Positions 55,080 through 63,947 of a DNA stretch of 64,000 nucleotides are shown piece after piece. Both the position numbers and the translations under genes were made by a program. The notes beneath the pieces are model-generated. The model did not search any database and was not told the DNA's origin. It worked only from the letters and a program-made list of their open reading frames with translations. Each line of letters starts with the position of its first letter. Positions within the stretch are counted from its first letter, which is position 1. Source of the stretch: Aliiruegeria haliotis (lineage in GTDB: Bacteria > Pseudomonadota > Alphaproteobacteria > Rhodobacterales > Rhodobacteraceae); assembly GCF_003003255.1 (NCBI RefSeq), contig NZ_PVTD01000001.1, positions 62,001-126,000 on the forward strand, given 5' to 3'.

Positions 55080-55529
55080 CTAGATGCCGCATTGTTCCAG
55101 GAAGGCGAGGCGGGCAGCGCCGGTTCCCTTCATGTCGCCTTCCATGAAAACCGTTCCAGTCTGCGGCGCATCGAGGCGGAAACCCTTGCCATGCCGAAAG
55201 AAGTCGAGATTGAAGTCCGAAACCACGACCCTGCCGCTCAGAGTGGCCCCACTGGCGCCGACGTCAACGGGCCAGCGGTCTGTGCGGCCGTCTGGCATGG
55301 TGAACCAGAGCATCAGGCCGCGCACATCGCGGAAAGTGTCGCCCCTTCCGGTGCCGTCGGTCAGCGTCAGCTCCAGCCCGCGCCCCTTCCGGCAGGACAG
55401 TTGCAGATCATAGCGCCCGCCGTCGAAACGCGTCGTTGCTGCGCCACTCCCCTGTTGAAGGTCCCAGGCGGCGCTTGCCGGGCCGGTTGAAAGGACGAAA
55501 GCCAGAATCCCAACAGCAGTACGAAACAT
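55080..55529 (-). CDS. Secreted hypothetical protein, 149 aa
   Basis: A signal peptide (MFRTAVGILAFVLSTGPASA, cleavage before AWDLQ) precedes a domain of about 125 residues with only two cysteines, in QLSCRKGRG and the C-terminal LEQCGI, which could form a disulfide. Beta-rich by pattern (GLMLWFTMPDGRTDRW, GRVVVSDFNLDFFRHG). I do not recognise the family. It lies alone upstream of pepP on the same strand, 71 bases before its start. Confidence 0.7.
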   Translation of the reverse strand: MFRTAVGILAFVLSTGPASAAWDLQQGSGAATTRFDGGRYDLQLSCRKGRGLELTLTDGTGRGDTFRDVRGLMLWFTMPDGRTDRWPVDVGASGATLSGRVVVSDFNLDFFRHGKGFRLDAPQTGTVFMEGDMKGTGAARLAFLEQCGI

Positions 55530-55654
55530 GTAAAACCTCCCAGATGAAAATGCATCGGGAGTATCCTGCCGGCCTTGGAGTGCAGGTCAAGTTTACCATC
55601 TGCGAAACGCGCGAGCCCCCGGACAGACGCTGAACCGTTCGGTTGCTGCAGGCA

Positions 55655-57526
55655 TCAGCTTGCCTTTCGCACTCCGGCGAACCGGGCGCGCGCCCGTGGA
55701 TCGGCGTCGAAGAGTGCGGCCAGCTGCTCCGTCATCGCTCCGGCCAGCTGCTCGACATCCGTGATCGTCACGGCCCGGTCGTAATATCGCGTCACGTCGT
55801 GTCCGATACCGATCGCCATCAACTCCACCTGCTTGCGCCGTTCGATCATGGCGATCACGTCGCGGAGGTGCTTTTCGAGGTAGTTGGCAGGGTTGACCGA
55901 GAGAGTGGAATCATCCACGGGCGCTCCGTCGGAGATCACCATTAGGATCTTGCGCGCCTCGGGCCGGACGACCATCCGTTTGTGCGCCCATTCCAGGGCC
56001 TCGCCGTCGATATTTTCCTTGAGCAACCCTTCCTTCATCATCAGGCCGAGGTTGTCTCGGGATCTCCGCCACGGCGCGTCGGCGGACTTGTAGATGATGT
56101 GGCGCAGGTCGTTCAGGCGCCCGGGGATCTGCGTCCGGCCAGCCTTCAGCCATTCCTCGCGGGCCTGCCCGCCTTTCCACGCGCGGGTGGTGAAGCCGAG
56201 GATCTCGACCTTCACCGAACAACGCTCCAATGTGCGCGCCAGCACGTCCGCGCAGATCGCGGCGATGGAGATTGGCCGCCCGCGCATGGAGCCGGAGTTG
56301 TCGAGCAGCAGCGTTACCACGGTATCTCGGAACTCCGTGTCCTTCTCGATCTTGAAGGAGAGCGGCGTCGTGGGGTTGGCCACCACGCGTGCCAGACGCC
56401 CGGCGTCGAGAATGCCTTCCTCGAGATCGAACTCCCAGCTTCGGTTCTGCTGGGCCTGCAGCCGGCGCTGCAACTTGTTGGCCAACCGCGACACCGCGCC
56501 CTTCAGCGGTTCGAGTTGCTGATCGAGGTAGGCGCGAAGACGCTCCAGTTCCACCGGTTCCGCCAGTTCGGTCGCTTCGATGATCTCGTCATGCTCGGTC
56601 GTGTAGACCTCGTAATTCGGATCGGCTTCGGAGATCGACGGCGGGGCAGGGGGCTCCAGCGGGGCTTCGCCCTCCGGTAGCTCGGTCTCCTCGCCCATCT
56701 CGGAATCGACGGAATCGTCCATCGTGACCTGCGCCTCCGACGGATCGTCGGTCGCGTCCTGCTCCTGATCGGGTTGGGCGTCCTGATCCTGATCGCCTTC
56801 CTCGTCGTCCTCGCCGCTGCTCTCCGGCTCGTCCTGGTCCTGCTCGGCCTCTTCCTGCTGTTCCTCTTCATCGACCTCGTCGGGGTCGTCGCCAAGCTGG
56901 TCACCATAGCCGAGATCCTCGATGAACCGGCGGGTGAACTTCGCGAATGCCGTCTGATTGGTGAGGCAGGTTTCGAGATCCGGAAGGGTGTCCGCAGCCG
57001 ACCCTTCAAGGTGATCGCGCCACAGGTCGAGCACATTCTGCGCCCCGTCGGGCAACTCGCGGTCGGTGGCGAGGTTGCGGATCATGTAACCCGCGGCCAC
57101 TGCCAGCGGGGCCTCGCTGGCCTTGGTGATCTGGTTGTAGCCCCGGCGGGCGGCCTCGTTGGCGATCTTGGCGTCGATGTTCCCGGCAGTGCCGGGCATG
57201 GCGCGGGCGCCGACGGCCTCGCAACGGGCGGTCTCCATCGCCTCGTAAATATCGAGCGCCATCTGCCCGGACGGCAGGTAGCGACGATGCACACCCGCGT
57301 CGTGATACTTGCGGCGCAGCGCGAAGGCATCCGCCGTCCCGCGCGCCAAAAGCACCTCTTCCTTTGTCATCCGGCGCGAGACCTGCGGCAGGCGCATCTG
57401 GTCGTTGGTCAGGCCCGGCGGGTCCACGGTAAAGACCACGCCCAGATCCGGATCGTCGGCAATGACGCGGGTCGCCTCGGTCAGCGCCTTCTTGAACGGG
57501 TCGGCTGGGTTGTCGGACTGGGTCAT
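55655..57526 (-). CDS. cobT: Aerobic cobaltochelatase subunit CobT
   Basis: A 623-residue subunit of the CobNST complex that inserts cobalt into hydrogenobyrinic acid a,c-diamide. The N-terminal CobT domain ([21 protein letters not shown]-like region near residue 95) is followed by a strongly acidic linker around residues 210-300 rich in D, E, Q and P. The C-terminal VWA domain carries the MIDAS motif [14 protein letters not shown] (near residue 410), [15 protein letters not shown] and [16 protein letters not shown]. The partner cobS normally lies just upstream but is not seen at this locus. Confidence 0.95.
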   Translation of the reverse strand: MTQSDNPADPFKKALTEATRVIADDPDLGVVFTVDPPGLTNDQMRLPQVSRRMTKEEVLLARGTADAFALRRKYHDAGVHRRYLPSGQMALDIYEAMETARCEAVGARAMPGTAGNIDAKIANEAARRGYNQITKASEAPLAVAAGYMIRNLATDRELPDGAQNVLDLWRDHLEGSAADTLPDLETCLTNQTAFAKFTRRFIEDLGYGDQLGDDPDEVDEEEQQEEAEQDQDEPESSGEDDEEGDQDQDAQPDQEQDATDDPSEAQVTMDDSVDSEMGEETELPEGEAPLEPPAPPSISEADPNYEVYTTEHDEIIEATELAEPVELERLRAYLDQQLEPLKGAVSRLANKLQRRLQAQQNRSWEFDLEEGILDAGRLARVVANPTTPLSFKIEKDTEFRDTVVTLLLDNSGSMRGRPISIAAICADVLARTLERCSVKVEILGFTTRAWKGGQAREEWLKAGRTQIPGRLNDLRHIIYKSADAPWRRSRDNLGLMMKEGLLKENIDGEALEWAHKRMVVRPEARKILMVISDGAPVDDSTLSVNPANYLEKHLRDVIAMIERRKQVELMAIGIGHDVTRYYDRAVTITDVEQLAGAMTEQLAALFDADPRARARFAGVRKAS

Positions 57527-57881
57527 CGGGTCACCGGCATCTTTGAACTCTGCCCCGGCAATCTAGTGGGTTTCCCAGGCAGGCGCCATTGCCATTCGTC
57601 CGGGCTGGTTCCCGATCCCGTGGTTGAATGCGCGCGACCATGTGCATCGGAAATGCCGGCATCTGCTTGCGGAGAGCCAGTGGACGATGGCCCCTCGCCA
57701 GAGGTTTGGACAGCCTGAAAAACAGCAAAAGGAAGGGGATATCGTCAATCTGCCACAGTGCCGGGGCTTTGCGGGATTTTCTGGCACGAGGGGCTTGAGC
57801 GGAACAAGTTGCTGCCACTATCAAGCATTAAGAATCGTTAACAGTAGACCTGCCGACAGCTCTACCGGATTGGAGTGATTG
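57527..57881. other. Intergenic region between divergent cobT and the PEP-CTERM-like gene
   Basis: 355 bases with promoters for both directions expected. Open frames are short and unconvincing. The part just before 57882 contains AT-rich sequence (AAGCATTAAGAATCGTTAACAG, in two pieces of the promoter area), but no clear sigma70 pair could be assigned. Confidence 0.35.
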
Positions 57882-58787
57882 ATGTTTTTGCGTACCCTCT
57901 CGGCTTGTCTTTGGATGACCGGAAGCTTTCTGTGCGCGACCGGCGCGCATGCGCTGACGGTCAACCCGATTGGCATGTCCGTCTCCCAACCGACGGGCGG
58001 CAACAACGGCTCAGGCGCCTATACCGACGATGTCTACGTGGACACGATCACGCTCAACTCGACCTCGTTTTCCTCCGCGGCGTCCTTCGCCGCGCTCAGC
58101 CGGTTCGAGGTGCTGACCGGGCGTTCCCGCCTCAACGCGGAATGGGGCGACGATGACACCGGCAGCGACGGTGACGACAACCCGTTCGCCAAGGCCGGCT
58201 TCGACCCGGCGGACCAGGAAACCACCGACCCGACGATACAGGATGCGACGCTGCTGAACGCGTTCAACTCCCTCAGCCTGACAGAGATGATCGATGGCGA
58301 GGGATCGGGTGATTTCTCCTATCGCATGCTGTTTTCCGCCAGCCTGCAGGACGATGACACGGGCGTGGATGACGTGCCGGAGATCATGCTTTTCGAACGT
58401 GGCATGAACGATTCGTTCAGCGTCAAGCTCATCATCGGAGGCACGTTCGACAGCCCGATCTTCTCCGACACCGTGTCGGTCAACAGTCGGCAGTTCTGGG
58501 GCACCGGCATCTCTGTCAACACCACGGAAATCGGCGGCGCTCAGGAAATCGGCCTGGGCGGATTTGACCTGAACGAGTTTGGCCTGGCATCGGGCGAAAC
58601 CGTCTATGGGATGGAAGTATTCGGAACCAGCGGCCCCGACATGAATGCCTTTCTTCTGTCCGCCGTCGACCCCGACCGTTTCGGCGCTCCGCTCGTCACG
58701 ACGGTGCCGGTGCCGGCGAGCCTTCCGCTGATGGGAACAGTACTGTTCGGAGGCGTCTGGGCGGCGCGACGCCGGAGGTCCGCCTGA
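57882..58787 (+). CDS. Secreted protein with PEP-CTERM-like sorting tail
   Basis: A 301-residue exported protein. Signal peptide MFLRTLSACLWMTGSFLCAT ending near GAHA. The body is rich in D, G, S and T with DDDTGSDGDDNPF. The tail reads TVPVPASLPLMGTVLFGG, then VWAARRRRSA: a VPxPA motif, hydrophobic span and basic end, as in PEP-CTERM/VPLPA-CTERM proteins. ATG 57882 with TTGGAG 6 bases upstream is preferred over a TTG three bases earlier. The second such protein in the window; no exosortase is present. Confidence 0.82.
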   Translation: MFLRTLSACLWMTGSFLCATGAHALTVNPIGMSVSQPTGGNNGSGAYTDDVYVDTITLNSTSFSSAASFAALSRFEVLTGRSRLNAEWGDDDTGSDGDDNPFAKAGFDPADQETTDPTIQDATLLNAFNSLSLTEMIDGEGSGDFSYRMLFSASLQDDDTGVDDVPEIMLFERGMNDSFSVKLIIGGTFDSPIFSDTVSVNSRQFWGTGISVNTTEIGGAQEIGLGGFDLNEFGLASGETVYGMEVFGTSGPDMNAFLLSAVDPDRFGAPLVTTVPVPASLPLMGTVLFGGVWAARRRRSA

Positions 58788-58830
58788 AGGGACCCGGCGC
58801 GAACGGCGTCAGGGGCGGGTTGGCGCCCGA

Positions 58831-59043
58831 TCAGCTCCTGAACTGATAGATCAGCAGGATCAGCGACAGCGCAAAACACAGGTAGATCAACCACATGGTG
58901 GAGATCGCACCAGCAGCCGTCGCGCCGATGTCCATGGACGCCAGTGTGCCCCAGACGGCAAATGCGCCGACCACCAGCGTGAACAGCAGGGTTCCGAAAA
59001 TCGCCAGGAAACGGGAAAGGCCGGATCTTTTCTTCGTGGTCAT
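58831..59043 (-). CDS. Small two-span membrane protein
   Basis: A 70-residue hypothetical protein with a basic N-terminus (MTTKKRSGLSRF) and two hydrophobic segments: LAIFGTLLFTLVVGAFAVWG and ISTMWLIYLCFALSLILLIY. No family recognised. It faces the PEP-CTERM-like gene tail to tail, 43 bases apart. The ATG at 59043 has AGTTCG upstream, a weak site. Confidence 0.6.
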   Translation of the reverse strand: MTTKKRSGLSRFLAIFGTLLFTLVVGAFAVWGTLASMDIGATAAGAISTMWLIYLCFALSLILLIYQFRS

Positions 59044-59137
59044 CGAACTCCCCGATTTGCCTGTGAAACGCCCACACCGATGTTTCTGCTAGGTGGCAAA
59101 GATGGGCACGGTTTGGTGCCCGCGCGTTAACTTTGTG

Positions 59138-60688
59138 TCATTTCCAGAACGGGCCGGTTTTTCGCACCCCTTCCCAGAGCGCCCTGGCACGATGCCAATC
59201 CGCCTCCGCGCGCGATCCCCGGGAGCCCAGAACCCGCCCGACGGCGCGCTGTGCCGATGGATTGCGCGCGCCGGGACTGTCGGGTTGGCAGAGCAGATCC
59301 TCGGCCATCGCCAGATCATTCAGATCGCCAAAGACGTTCTGGAGCTTCTTCATTTTCCTGACGAAGAAGGCCACCTTCCTAGCCGGGTAGAGGGGCCCCA
59401 TGAACTCGATCGTATAGCGCAGTTTCTTCAGTTCCTTGCGAAGCTCGTGGCGCTCGTCGATGCTCAGATTGTCGATCCCCCGCGCATGCCGGACAACGGA
59501 TTTCCATCGTTTGTTCAAGGCTTTGCCGGACAGGTCCCGGATCGGCCGCGCAAGCCGCGCGGTCTGGCCGAAATCGCCGGGTGTCAGCCAGCGGCGGGTT
59601 TCTATGAAGCGCCCAAGGTTGATGATGAAGGCATGGGTCTCGGCGCTTTTCAACTCCTCGCGCAGGGCTGTCCGGACCTTTTCGCGGCGGGTTTCGATCG
59701 CTGTGCGCAGGGCGGGGAAGCCCGGCTCGTCCGGGTGTTCGGCGCTTTCGGGGTCGATAATGTCGGTGATCGCGACGTCGAGGTCGCGCAACGCGCCGAC
59801 CTGCGTTCCCATCCTTTTGGCTTGCTCGTTGAGCGTCACAAGTTCCGGATGCCCGATGATCGGCTTGAAGATGCCGGAGGCCGCCCGCAGGCGGCGTAGG
59901 CCGATCCGTAACTGGTGGGGCCCCTCTGGCGCGTCCGTGCCAAGCACCACGTCCAGATTGGCGGTGATCTGCGCGAAACACTCGCGCAGCACGTCCCGCG
60001 CGGCGATTTCCGAAGTCATCTCCGAGGACAGTGGCACATTCCGGGCATTGCGCGGTTTCGGTTCCGACGCGGGCTGGCCCGTGCTGGCCAAAAGAAAGCC
60101 GCGCTCGGATTTTGCCTTGTCGGAGAGGCGCAACCCGCCGTCCGGAAACAGTGTTCGCGTGACGTCGAAGAGCGCGTTCACATCGCCGTCGATCAACTCG
60201 ATCTCTGCCTCGCGCAAGGGTTCGGACAGCTCGCCGGCGACGACCTCGCCCTCGTCGATGGCAAGTTCCACCTTCGCGCCATCCGCCAGGTCGATCTGTG
60301 TCGCCGCCCGTTTCATCAGCGTCTCGCAGATCGGGGCGAGGTCCGCCTCACCGATCAGCGCATGCAAGCGGTCGCGCAAGGCGTCGTCGGTGACAAGCGC
60401 GAGGTCAAGTCGTCCGCCGGGTGCCGGGACCTCGACCTCCTGCGTGTGCAGCAACCCGCCGTTGATCGTTGTGCCCGCCTTCACTGTCTGCAACCAGCGC
60501 CGCCCGTCCTTGCGCAGGCGCAGCGCGATACCGGCCTTGCGCAGATCGTGGTCTGGCGTGTCGTGGTAGACGGAGCGCAGCGTGCGTGCGCGGACGGCGG
60601 TCTGGTTCAGGTCCAGCGACTTGAGCCTTGCTTTCAGCCGCTTGATCGCATCCTCGTCCAGAAGAAATTTCAATTCGATCTCGGTCAT
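59138..60688 (-). CDS. CYTH-CHAD domain protein (inorganic triphosphatase/polyphosphate-binding type)
   Basis: A 516-residue protein. Residues 1-200 are a CYTH triphosphate tunnel domain with the signature MTEIELKFLLDEDA (ExExK) and DLALVTDDALRDRL. Residues about 225-500 are a CHAD domain, helical with conserved histidines: DAPEGPHQLRIGLRRLRAAS, RHARGIDNLSIDERHELRKE and LKKLRYTIEFMGPLY. CYTH domains hydrolyse triphosphate or adenylyl substrates; CHAD domains bind polyphosphate granules. A polyphosphate-related role is the likely one; the exact substrate is not shown. Confidence 0.92.
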   Translation of the reverse strand: MTEIELKFLLDEDAIKRLKARLKSLDLNQTAVRARTLRSVYHDTPDHDLRKAGIALRLRKDGRRWLQTVKAGTTINGGLLHTQEVEVPAPGGRLDLALVTDDALRDRLHALIGEADLAPICETLMKRAATQIDLADGAKVELAIDEGEVVAGELSEPLREAEIELIDGDVNALFDVTRTLFPDGGLRLSDKAKSERGFLLASTGQPASEPKPRNARNVPLSSEMTSEIAARDVLRECFAQITANLDVVLGTDAPEGPHQLRIGLRRLRAASGIFKPIIGHPELVTLNEQAKRMGTQVGALRDLDVAITDIIDPESAEHPDEPGFPALRTAIETRREKVRTALREELKSAETHAFIINLGRFIETRRWLTPGDFGQTARLARPIRDLSGKALNKRWKSVVRHARGIDNLSIDERHELRKELKKLRYTIEFMGPLYPARKVAFFVRKMKKLQNVFGDLNDLAMAEDLLCQPDSPGARNPSAQRAVGRVLGSRGSRAEADWHRARALWEGVRKTGPFWK

Positions 60689-60753
60689 GCCGTATGGTTA
60701 TGGACTTGATACCCGGGGTACAAGATCAAACCCCGACAGCCGCACCGCGCGGG

Positions 60754-61047
60754 TCACTTCGCGGATTGCAGGTAGTGACCGGAGACATAGCCCTTCAGCG
60801 CGCGCGCCTCCTTGAGGGAAACCTTGCACCATGGGGTGCCCCCGACGCGGTCGCAGCCGAGGTTGCGCACCTGCGTGCCGTTCGGCAGGCCGACGATCAC
60901 CCGGTATCCCATGCCCGGACCAGCGCGAAGTTTGAGCATGTCGCCCTCGTCGACGCCCGATACCACGGAGATAGACGCGGCCAGCGCCGTGGATGCCGTG
61001 AAAAGGATTGAAAGCGCGGCCGCCGCCGCGATGTGTCCGGTCTGCAT
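60754..61047 (-). CDS. Secreted SH3-domain protein
   Basis: A 97-residue protein with a signal peptide (MQTGHIAAAAALSILFTAST, cleavage near ALA|AS) and a bacterial SH3 (SH3_3) domain: LKLRAGPGMGYRVIVGLPNG, then CDRVGGTPWCKV and LKGYVSGHYLQS, a typical pattern. Such domains often bind peptidoglycan or periplasmic partners. The start at 61047 gives the signal peptide; an upstream ATG at 61149 is less likely. It is divergent from soxB. Confidence 0.85.
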   Translation of the reverse strand: MQTGHIAAAAALSILFTASTALAASISVVSGVDEGDMLKLRAGPGMGYRVIVGLPNGTQVRNLGCDRVGGTPWCKVSLKEARALKGYVSGHYLQSAK

Positions 61048-61220
61048 TGCCTGTACTCCGGTTGACCCGTTTGCCTCCAACCTCGCCAATGCGCGGTGCA
61101 ATTGCAACTGCGCAGGGCAGTCAGGACGGTATCTGTCGCGGGACGTCACCGCGACGTCGCACGCCGCATTGCAATTCCGCCGCGCTGTTGCTTTGCTGGC
61201 GGCAACAGACGGAGGGCGGG

Positions 61221-62474
61221 ATGCGCTACAGCGCCTTGCAGATCCTGAAACAGGGGCTGAGCGGCAATCGCGGATGGGGCCGGGCCTGGCGCAAGCCGGA
61301 GCCGAAGCCGGACTACGACGTGATTGTCATCGGCGGCGGCGGGCACGGGCTCGCGACGGCATATTACCTTGCCGCCGAACACGGTATCACCAACGTTGCG
61401 GTGCTGGAGAAAGGGTATCTGGGTGGCGGCAATGTCGGGCGGAACACGACCATCGTGCGCGCCAATTACGGGCTGCCCGGAAACTCGGAGTTCTATTCCC
61501 ACTCGCTGAAGCTGTGGGAGGGAATGGAGCAGGCGCTGAACTACAACGTGATGCATTCGCAGCGCGGGATCATCAACCTGTTCCATTCCGACGGTCAACG
61601 GGATGCCGCGGCCCGGCGGGGCAATGCGATGCGAAATCAGGGTGACGATGCAATCCTGCTGGACCGGGACGCCTGTCGGGAGATGCTGCCGTATCTCGAC
61701 TACGAGCAATCCCGTTTCCCCATCCACGGTGGGCTCTATCACCCGCGTGGCGGCACGGCGCGTCATGATGCGGTGGCCTGGGGGCTTGCTCGCGGGGCCG
61801 ACCGGCTGGGCGTGGACCTGCTTGAGAATTGCGAAGTCACCGGTATCGATATCGAGGGTGGCGCGGTGACGGGTGTGCAGACTACGCGTGGTGCGATCCG
61901 GGCCCGGAAGGTGGCAATCGTCGTGGCCGGCCGGTCGAGCCAGGTGGCGGCGATGGCTGGCATGCGTCTGCCCATCGAAAGCCATGTGCTTCAGGCCTTC
62001 GTCACAGAGGGATTGAAACCCGTGATCGACCATGTCGTCACCTACGGCATGGGCCATTTCTATATCAGCCAGTCGGACAAGGGCGGTCTGGTCTTTGGCG
62101 GCGATCTCGATTTCTACCCGTCCTACGCGGCGCGCGGGAACCTGCCCATGGTCGAGCATGTTATGGAGGCCGGCATGACGCTGATGCCGATGATCGGGCG
62201 GGCACGGTTGCTGCGGTCTTGGGGCGGGATCATGGACATGTCGCCCGACGGCTCACCGATCATCGATACCACCCATATTGACGGGCTCTTTCTGAACTGC
62301 GGCTGGTGCTATGGCGGGTTCAAGGCTGTGCCGGGATCGGGCCATTGCATGGCGCACCTGATCGCAACCGGCCGCCCGCATGTGGCGGCGGCGAAGTTCC
62401 GGCTCGATCGGTTCGAGACGGGCGTCGGCCTCATGGACGAGGAGGGGACCGGTGCCCAGCACAACCTGCACTGA
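61221..62474 (+). CDS. soxB: Sarcosine oxidase beta subunit SoxB
   Basis: A 417-residue flavoprotein subunit of the heterotetrameric sarcosine oxidase, which demethylates sarcosine to glycine. The N-terminus ILKQGLSGNRGWGRAWRKP is characteristic of this subunit. FAD site VIVIGGGGHGLATAYYLA near residue 36; LEKGYLGGGNVGRNTTIVRAN near residue 70 (contains the FMN-attachment region); GLFLNCGWCYGGFKAVPGSG near the end. ATG 61221 has GGAGGGCGGG upstream. The gene is followed by two other secreted-protein genes rather than soxD directly, which is unusual. Confidence 0.94.
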   Translation: MRYSALQILKQGLSGNRGWGRAWRKPEPKPDYDVIVIGGGGHGLATAYYLAAEHGITNVAVLEKGYLGGGNVGRNTTIVRANYGLPGNSEFYSHSLKLWEGMEQALNYNVMHSQRGIINLFHSDGQRDAAARRGNAMRNQGDDAILLDRDACREMLPYLDYEQSRFPIHGGLYHPRGGTARHDAVAWGLARGADRLGVDLLENCEVTGIDIEGGAVTGVQTTRGAIRARKVAIVVAGRSSQVAAMAGMRLPIESHVLQAFVTEGLKPVIDHVVTYGMGHFYISQSDKGGLVFGGDLDFYPSYAARGNLPMVEHVMEAGMTLMPMIGRARLLRSWGGIMDMSPDGSPIIDTTHIDGLFLNCGWCYGGFKAVPGSGHCMAHLIATGRPHVAAAKFRLDRFETGVGLMDEEGTGAQHNLH

Positions 62475-63114
62475 CAGAGCAACGGGACGGCCCGCGGGCG
62501 GGGGGCGGGCAGAGGCTGGCGGGCGCCCGGACCTCGCGTACCAGGCAGGCCTGTCCGCCGGGGCACGGGGGGCGTCTGCCGGGTCGCGCCGTGTAGGGCG
62601 TGCCAGCGCGATTGCCGTTGCCGTTTCTGCCAGCGCAGCCGAGGCCGACACCTTTCCGGAAGGCTGCTACGCTCGTGTCTATTCCGACGCGCACCTTGCC
62701 GAGGCCCCGCGACAATCGGTTGTCGCAGTGACGGCGCTTTCCGAGCCGCGACAGGCAGGGGAGGAGCGCGACAGGCTCTTCCTTCGTGTGCTGTTTCGCT
62801 ATGAAGGCACTGGCGGAGAGAACGTGGAGGCCGGCGTCTGGTACAGGCAGGAGGTCTTCTGCAAGGAGGATTGGGAGCATCCGCGATCCGCCTGGATGCA
62901 GCCCGGTGGCACGCTCTGTTCGGCCGAATGCGACGGCGGCAGGGTCCAACTGACCCGGCGTGCGGATGGGCGGATCGACCTTCGCACCGCCGGTTTGCAT
63001 GTCGTCCGGCCCGGTGCCGAATGCGAGGGCAACTCCCGGCTCGCGTCGGAGGGGCGGGACAGTGCCACGTTCAGGCTCGCGCCGGCCGGCTTCGATGTCT
63101 GTCTGCAGGAGTGA
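62452..63114 (+). CDS. Putative secreted cysteine-containing protein, paralogue 1, uncertain start
   Basis: A protein of up to 220 residues if started at GTG 62452, which has GGAGGGG 4 bases upstream but lies within soxB. Conserved part begins near ADTFPEGCYARVYSDAHLAE, then VLFRYEGTGGENVEAGVWYR and FRLAPAGFDVCLQ. It is a paralogue of the next gene (CYxRxYSxxHL, GxxNVxxGVxYxQ, C). No family name recognised. A short hydrophobic stretch (SAIAVAVSASAAEA) looks like the end of a signal peptide, but no good start codon lies before it, so the N-terminus may be damaged or start further upstream. Confidence 0.65.
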   Translation: MPSTTCTDRATGRPAGGGRAEAGGRPDLAYQAGLSAGARGASAGSRRVGRASAIAVAVSASAAEADTFPEGCYARVYSDAHLAEAPRQSVVAVTALSEPRQAGEERDRLFLRVLFRYEGTGGENVEAGVWYRQEVFCKEDWEHPRSAWMQPGGTLCSAECDGGRVQLTRRADGRIDLRTAGLHVVRPGAECEGNSRLASEGRDSATFRLAPAGFDVCLQE

Positions 63115-63121
63115 TCGGGGC

Positions 63122-63676
63122 ATGGGTATGATCCGACATATCGCTGTCTTGGCCGCTCTCGCCTGTACCGGCCTGATGGCGGGTGGCGCGGCGGCGCAGG
63201 TCCAGAAACTCGACTGCTACGAACGCCTCTATTCGGCGGAGCATCTGGCGAAGCACGCAGCGCAATCGGTGCGCCGGCTCACCGTCGCGCTGGTGGAGGA
63301 GGCCGGCGACCACGACTGGAGCCGCTGGATGGGGCTGACGGTGGATTTTGCCGCGCAGGGGCAGGGGGGAAGGAACGTCCGGCCCGGCGTGGAATATGAG
63401 CAGACCCTGCGCTGCTTCACAGTTGAGGATCCCCATGGCTGGCCGGGCTGGGTGAAGCCGGGGACGGTCGTCTGCGCCGTCGACGGCGATGGGGGCGCGA
63501 TCGGCATCATTTCCCGTGACAAGGACTCTCTGCTGCTCTGGACCCGCGGGGTTGTCCTTGGCGAGCCGGACCCGACCTCGGGCGCCCCGGTGCCGATCCT
63601 GACCGATGAGGGCGCGGGCAGCGTCCGCTTCAAGCTCGGCCGGGTCCCGGCCGGGGCCTGCACGAGAACATGGTGA
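63122..63676 (+). CDS. Secreted cysteine-containing protein, paralogue 2
   Basis: A 184-residue protein with a signal peptide (MIRHIAVLAALACTGLMAGG to AAA|QV). The mature part opens with LDCYERLYSAEHLAKHAAQ, aligned with the preceding paralogue, then RNVRPGVEYEQTLRCF, and ends FKLGRVPAGACTRTW. Four cysteines after cleavage suggest disulfides in the periplasm. Function unknown. Both paralogues sit between soxB and soxD on the same strand, so they may be expressed with sarcosine oxidase. ATG 63122 or 63128. Confidence 0.78.
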   Translation: MGMIRHIAVLAALACTGLMAGGAAAQVQKLDCYERLYSAEHLAKHAAQSVRRLTVALVEEAGDHDWSRWMGLTVDFAAQGQGGRNVRPGVEYEQTLRCFTVEDPHGWPGWVKPGTVVCAVDGDGGAIGIISRDKDSLLLWTRGVVLGEPDPTSGAPVPILTDEGAGSVRFKLGRVPAGACTRTW

Positions 63677-63680
63677 AGAG

Positions 63681-63947
63681 ATGCTGATCCCCTGTCCCCT
63701 CTGCGGTCCGCGCGATCTTCGGGAGTTCACTCCTAAGGGTGCCGCGGTGACCGTCGACCGCCCTGCCGCCGATGCGGCCCCGGAGGTATGGCACGACTAC
63801 CTGCACCTGCGCGACAACCCTGCCGGCCCGTCGCGGGAACTCTGGTGGCACGGCGTCGGTTGCGGCGCCTGGCTGGTCGTGGACCGCGATACCGTCACGC
63901 ACGAGGTCACCTCCGTGGTTCTGGCCGGGGAGGTTGCCGCAGAATGA
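63681..63947 (+). CDS. soxD: Sarcosine oxidase delta subunit SoxD
   Basis: An 88-residue zinc-binding subunit. MLIPCPLCGPRDLREFTPKG has the CPxCG pair; then DYLHLRDNPAGPSRELWWH and a further cysteine in GVGCGAWLVVDRD, followed by the usual VLAGE end. SoxD binds the zinc in the heterotetramer. The start ATG 63681 lies 4 bases after the preceding gene and has AGAG upstream. The stop overlaps an ATG at 63944 where soxA would be expected. Confidence 0.93.
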   Translation: MLIPCPLCGPRDLREFTPKGAAVTVDRPAADAAPEVWHDYLHLRDNPAGPSRELWWHGVGCGAWLVVDRDTVTHEVTSVVLAGEVAAE

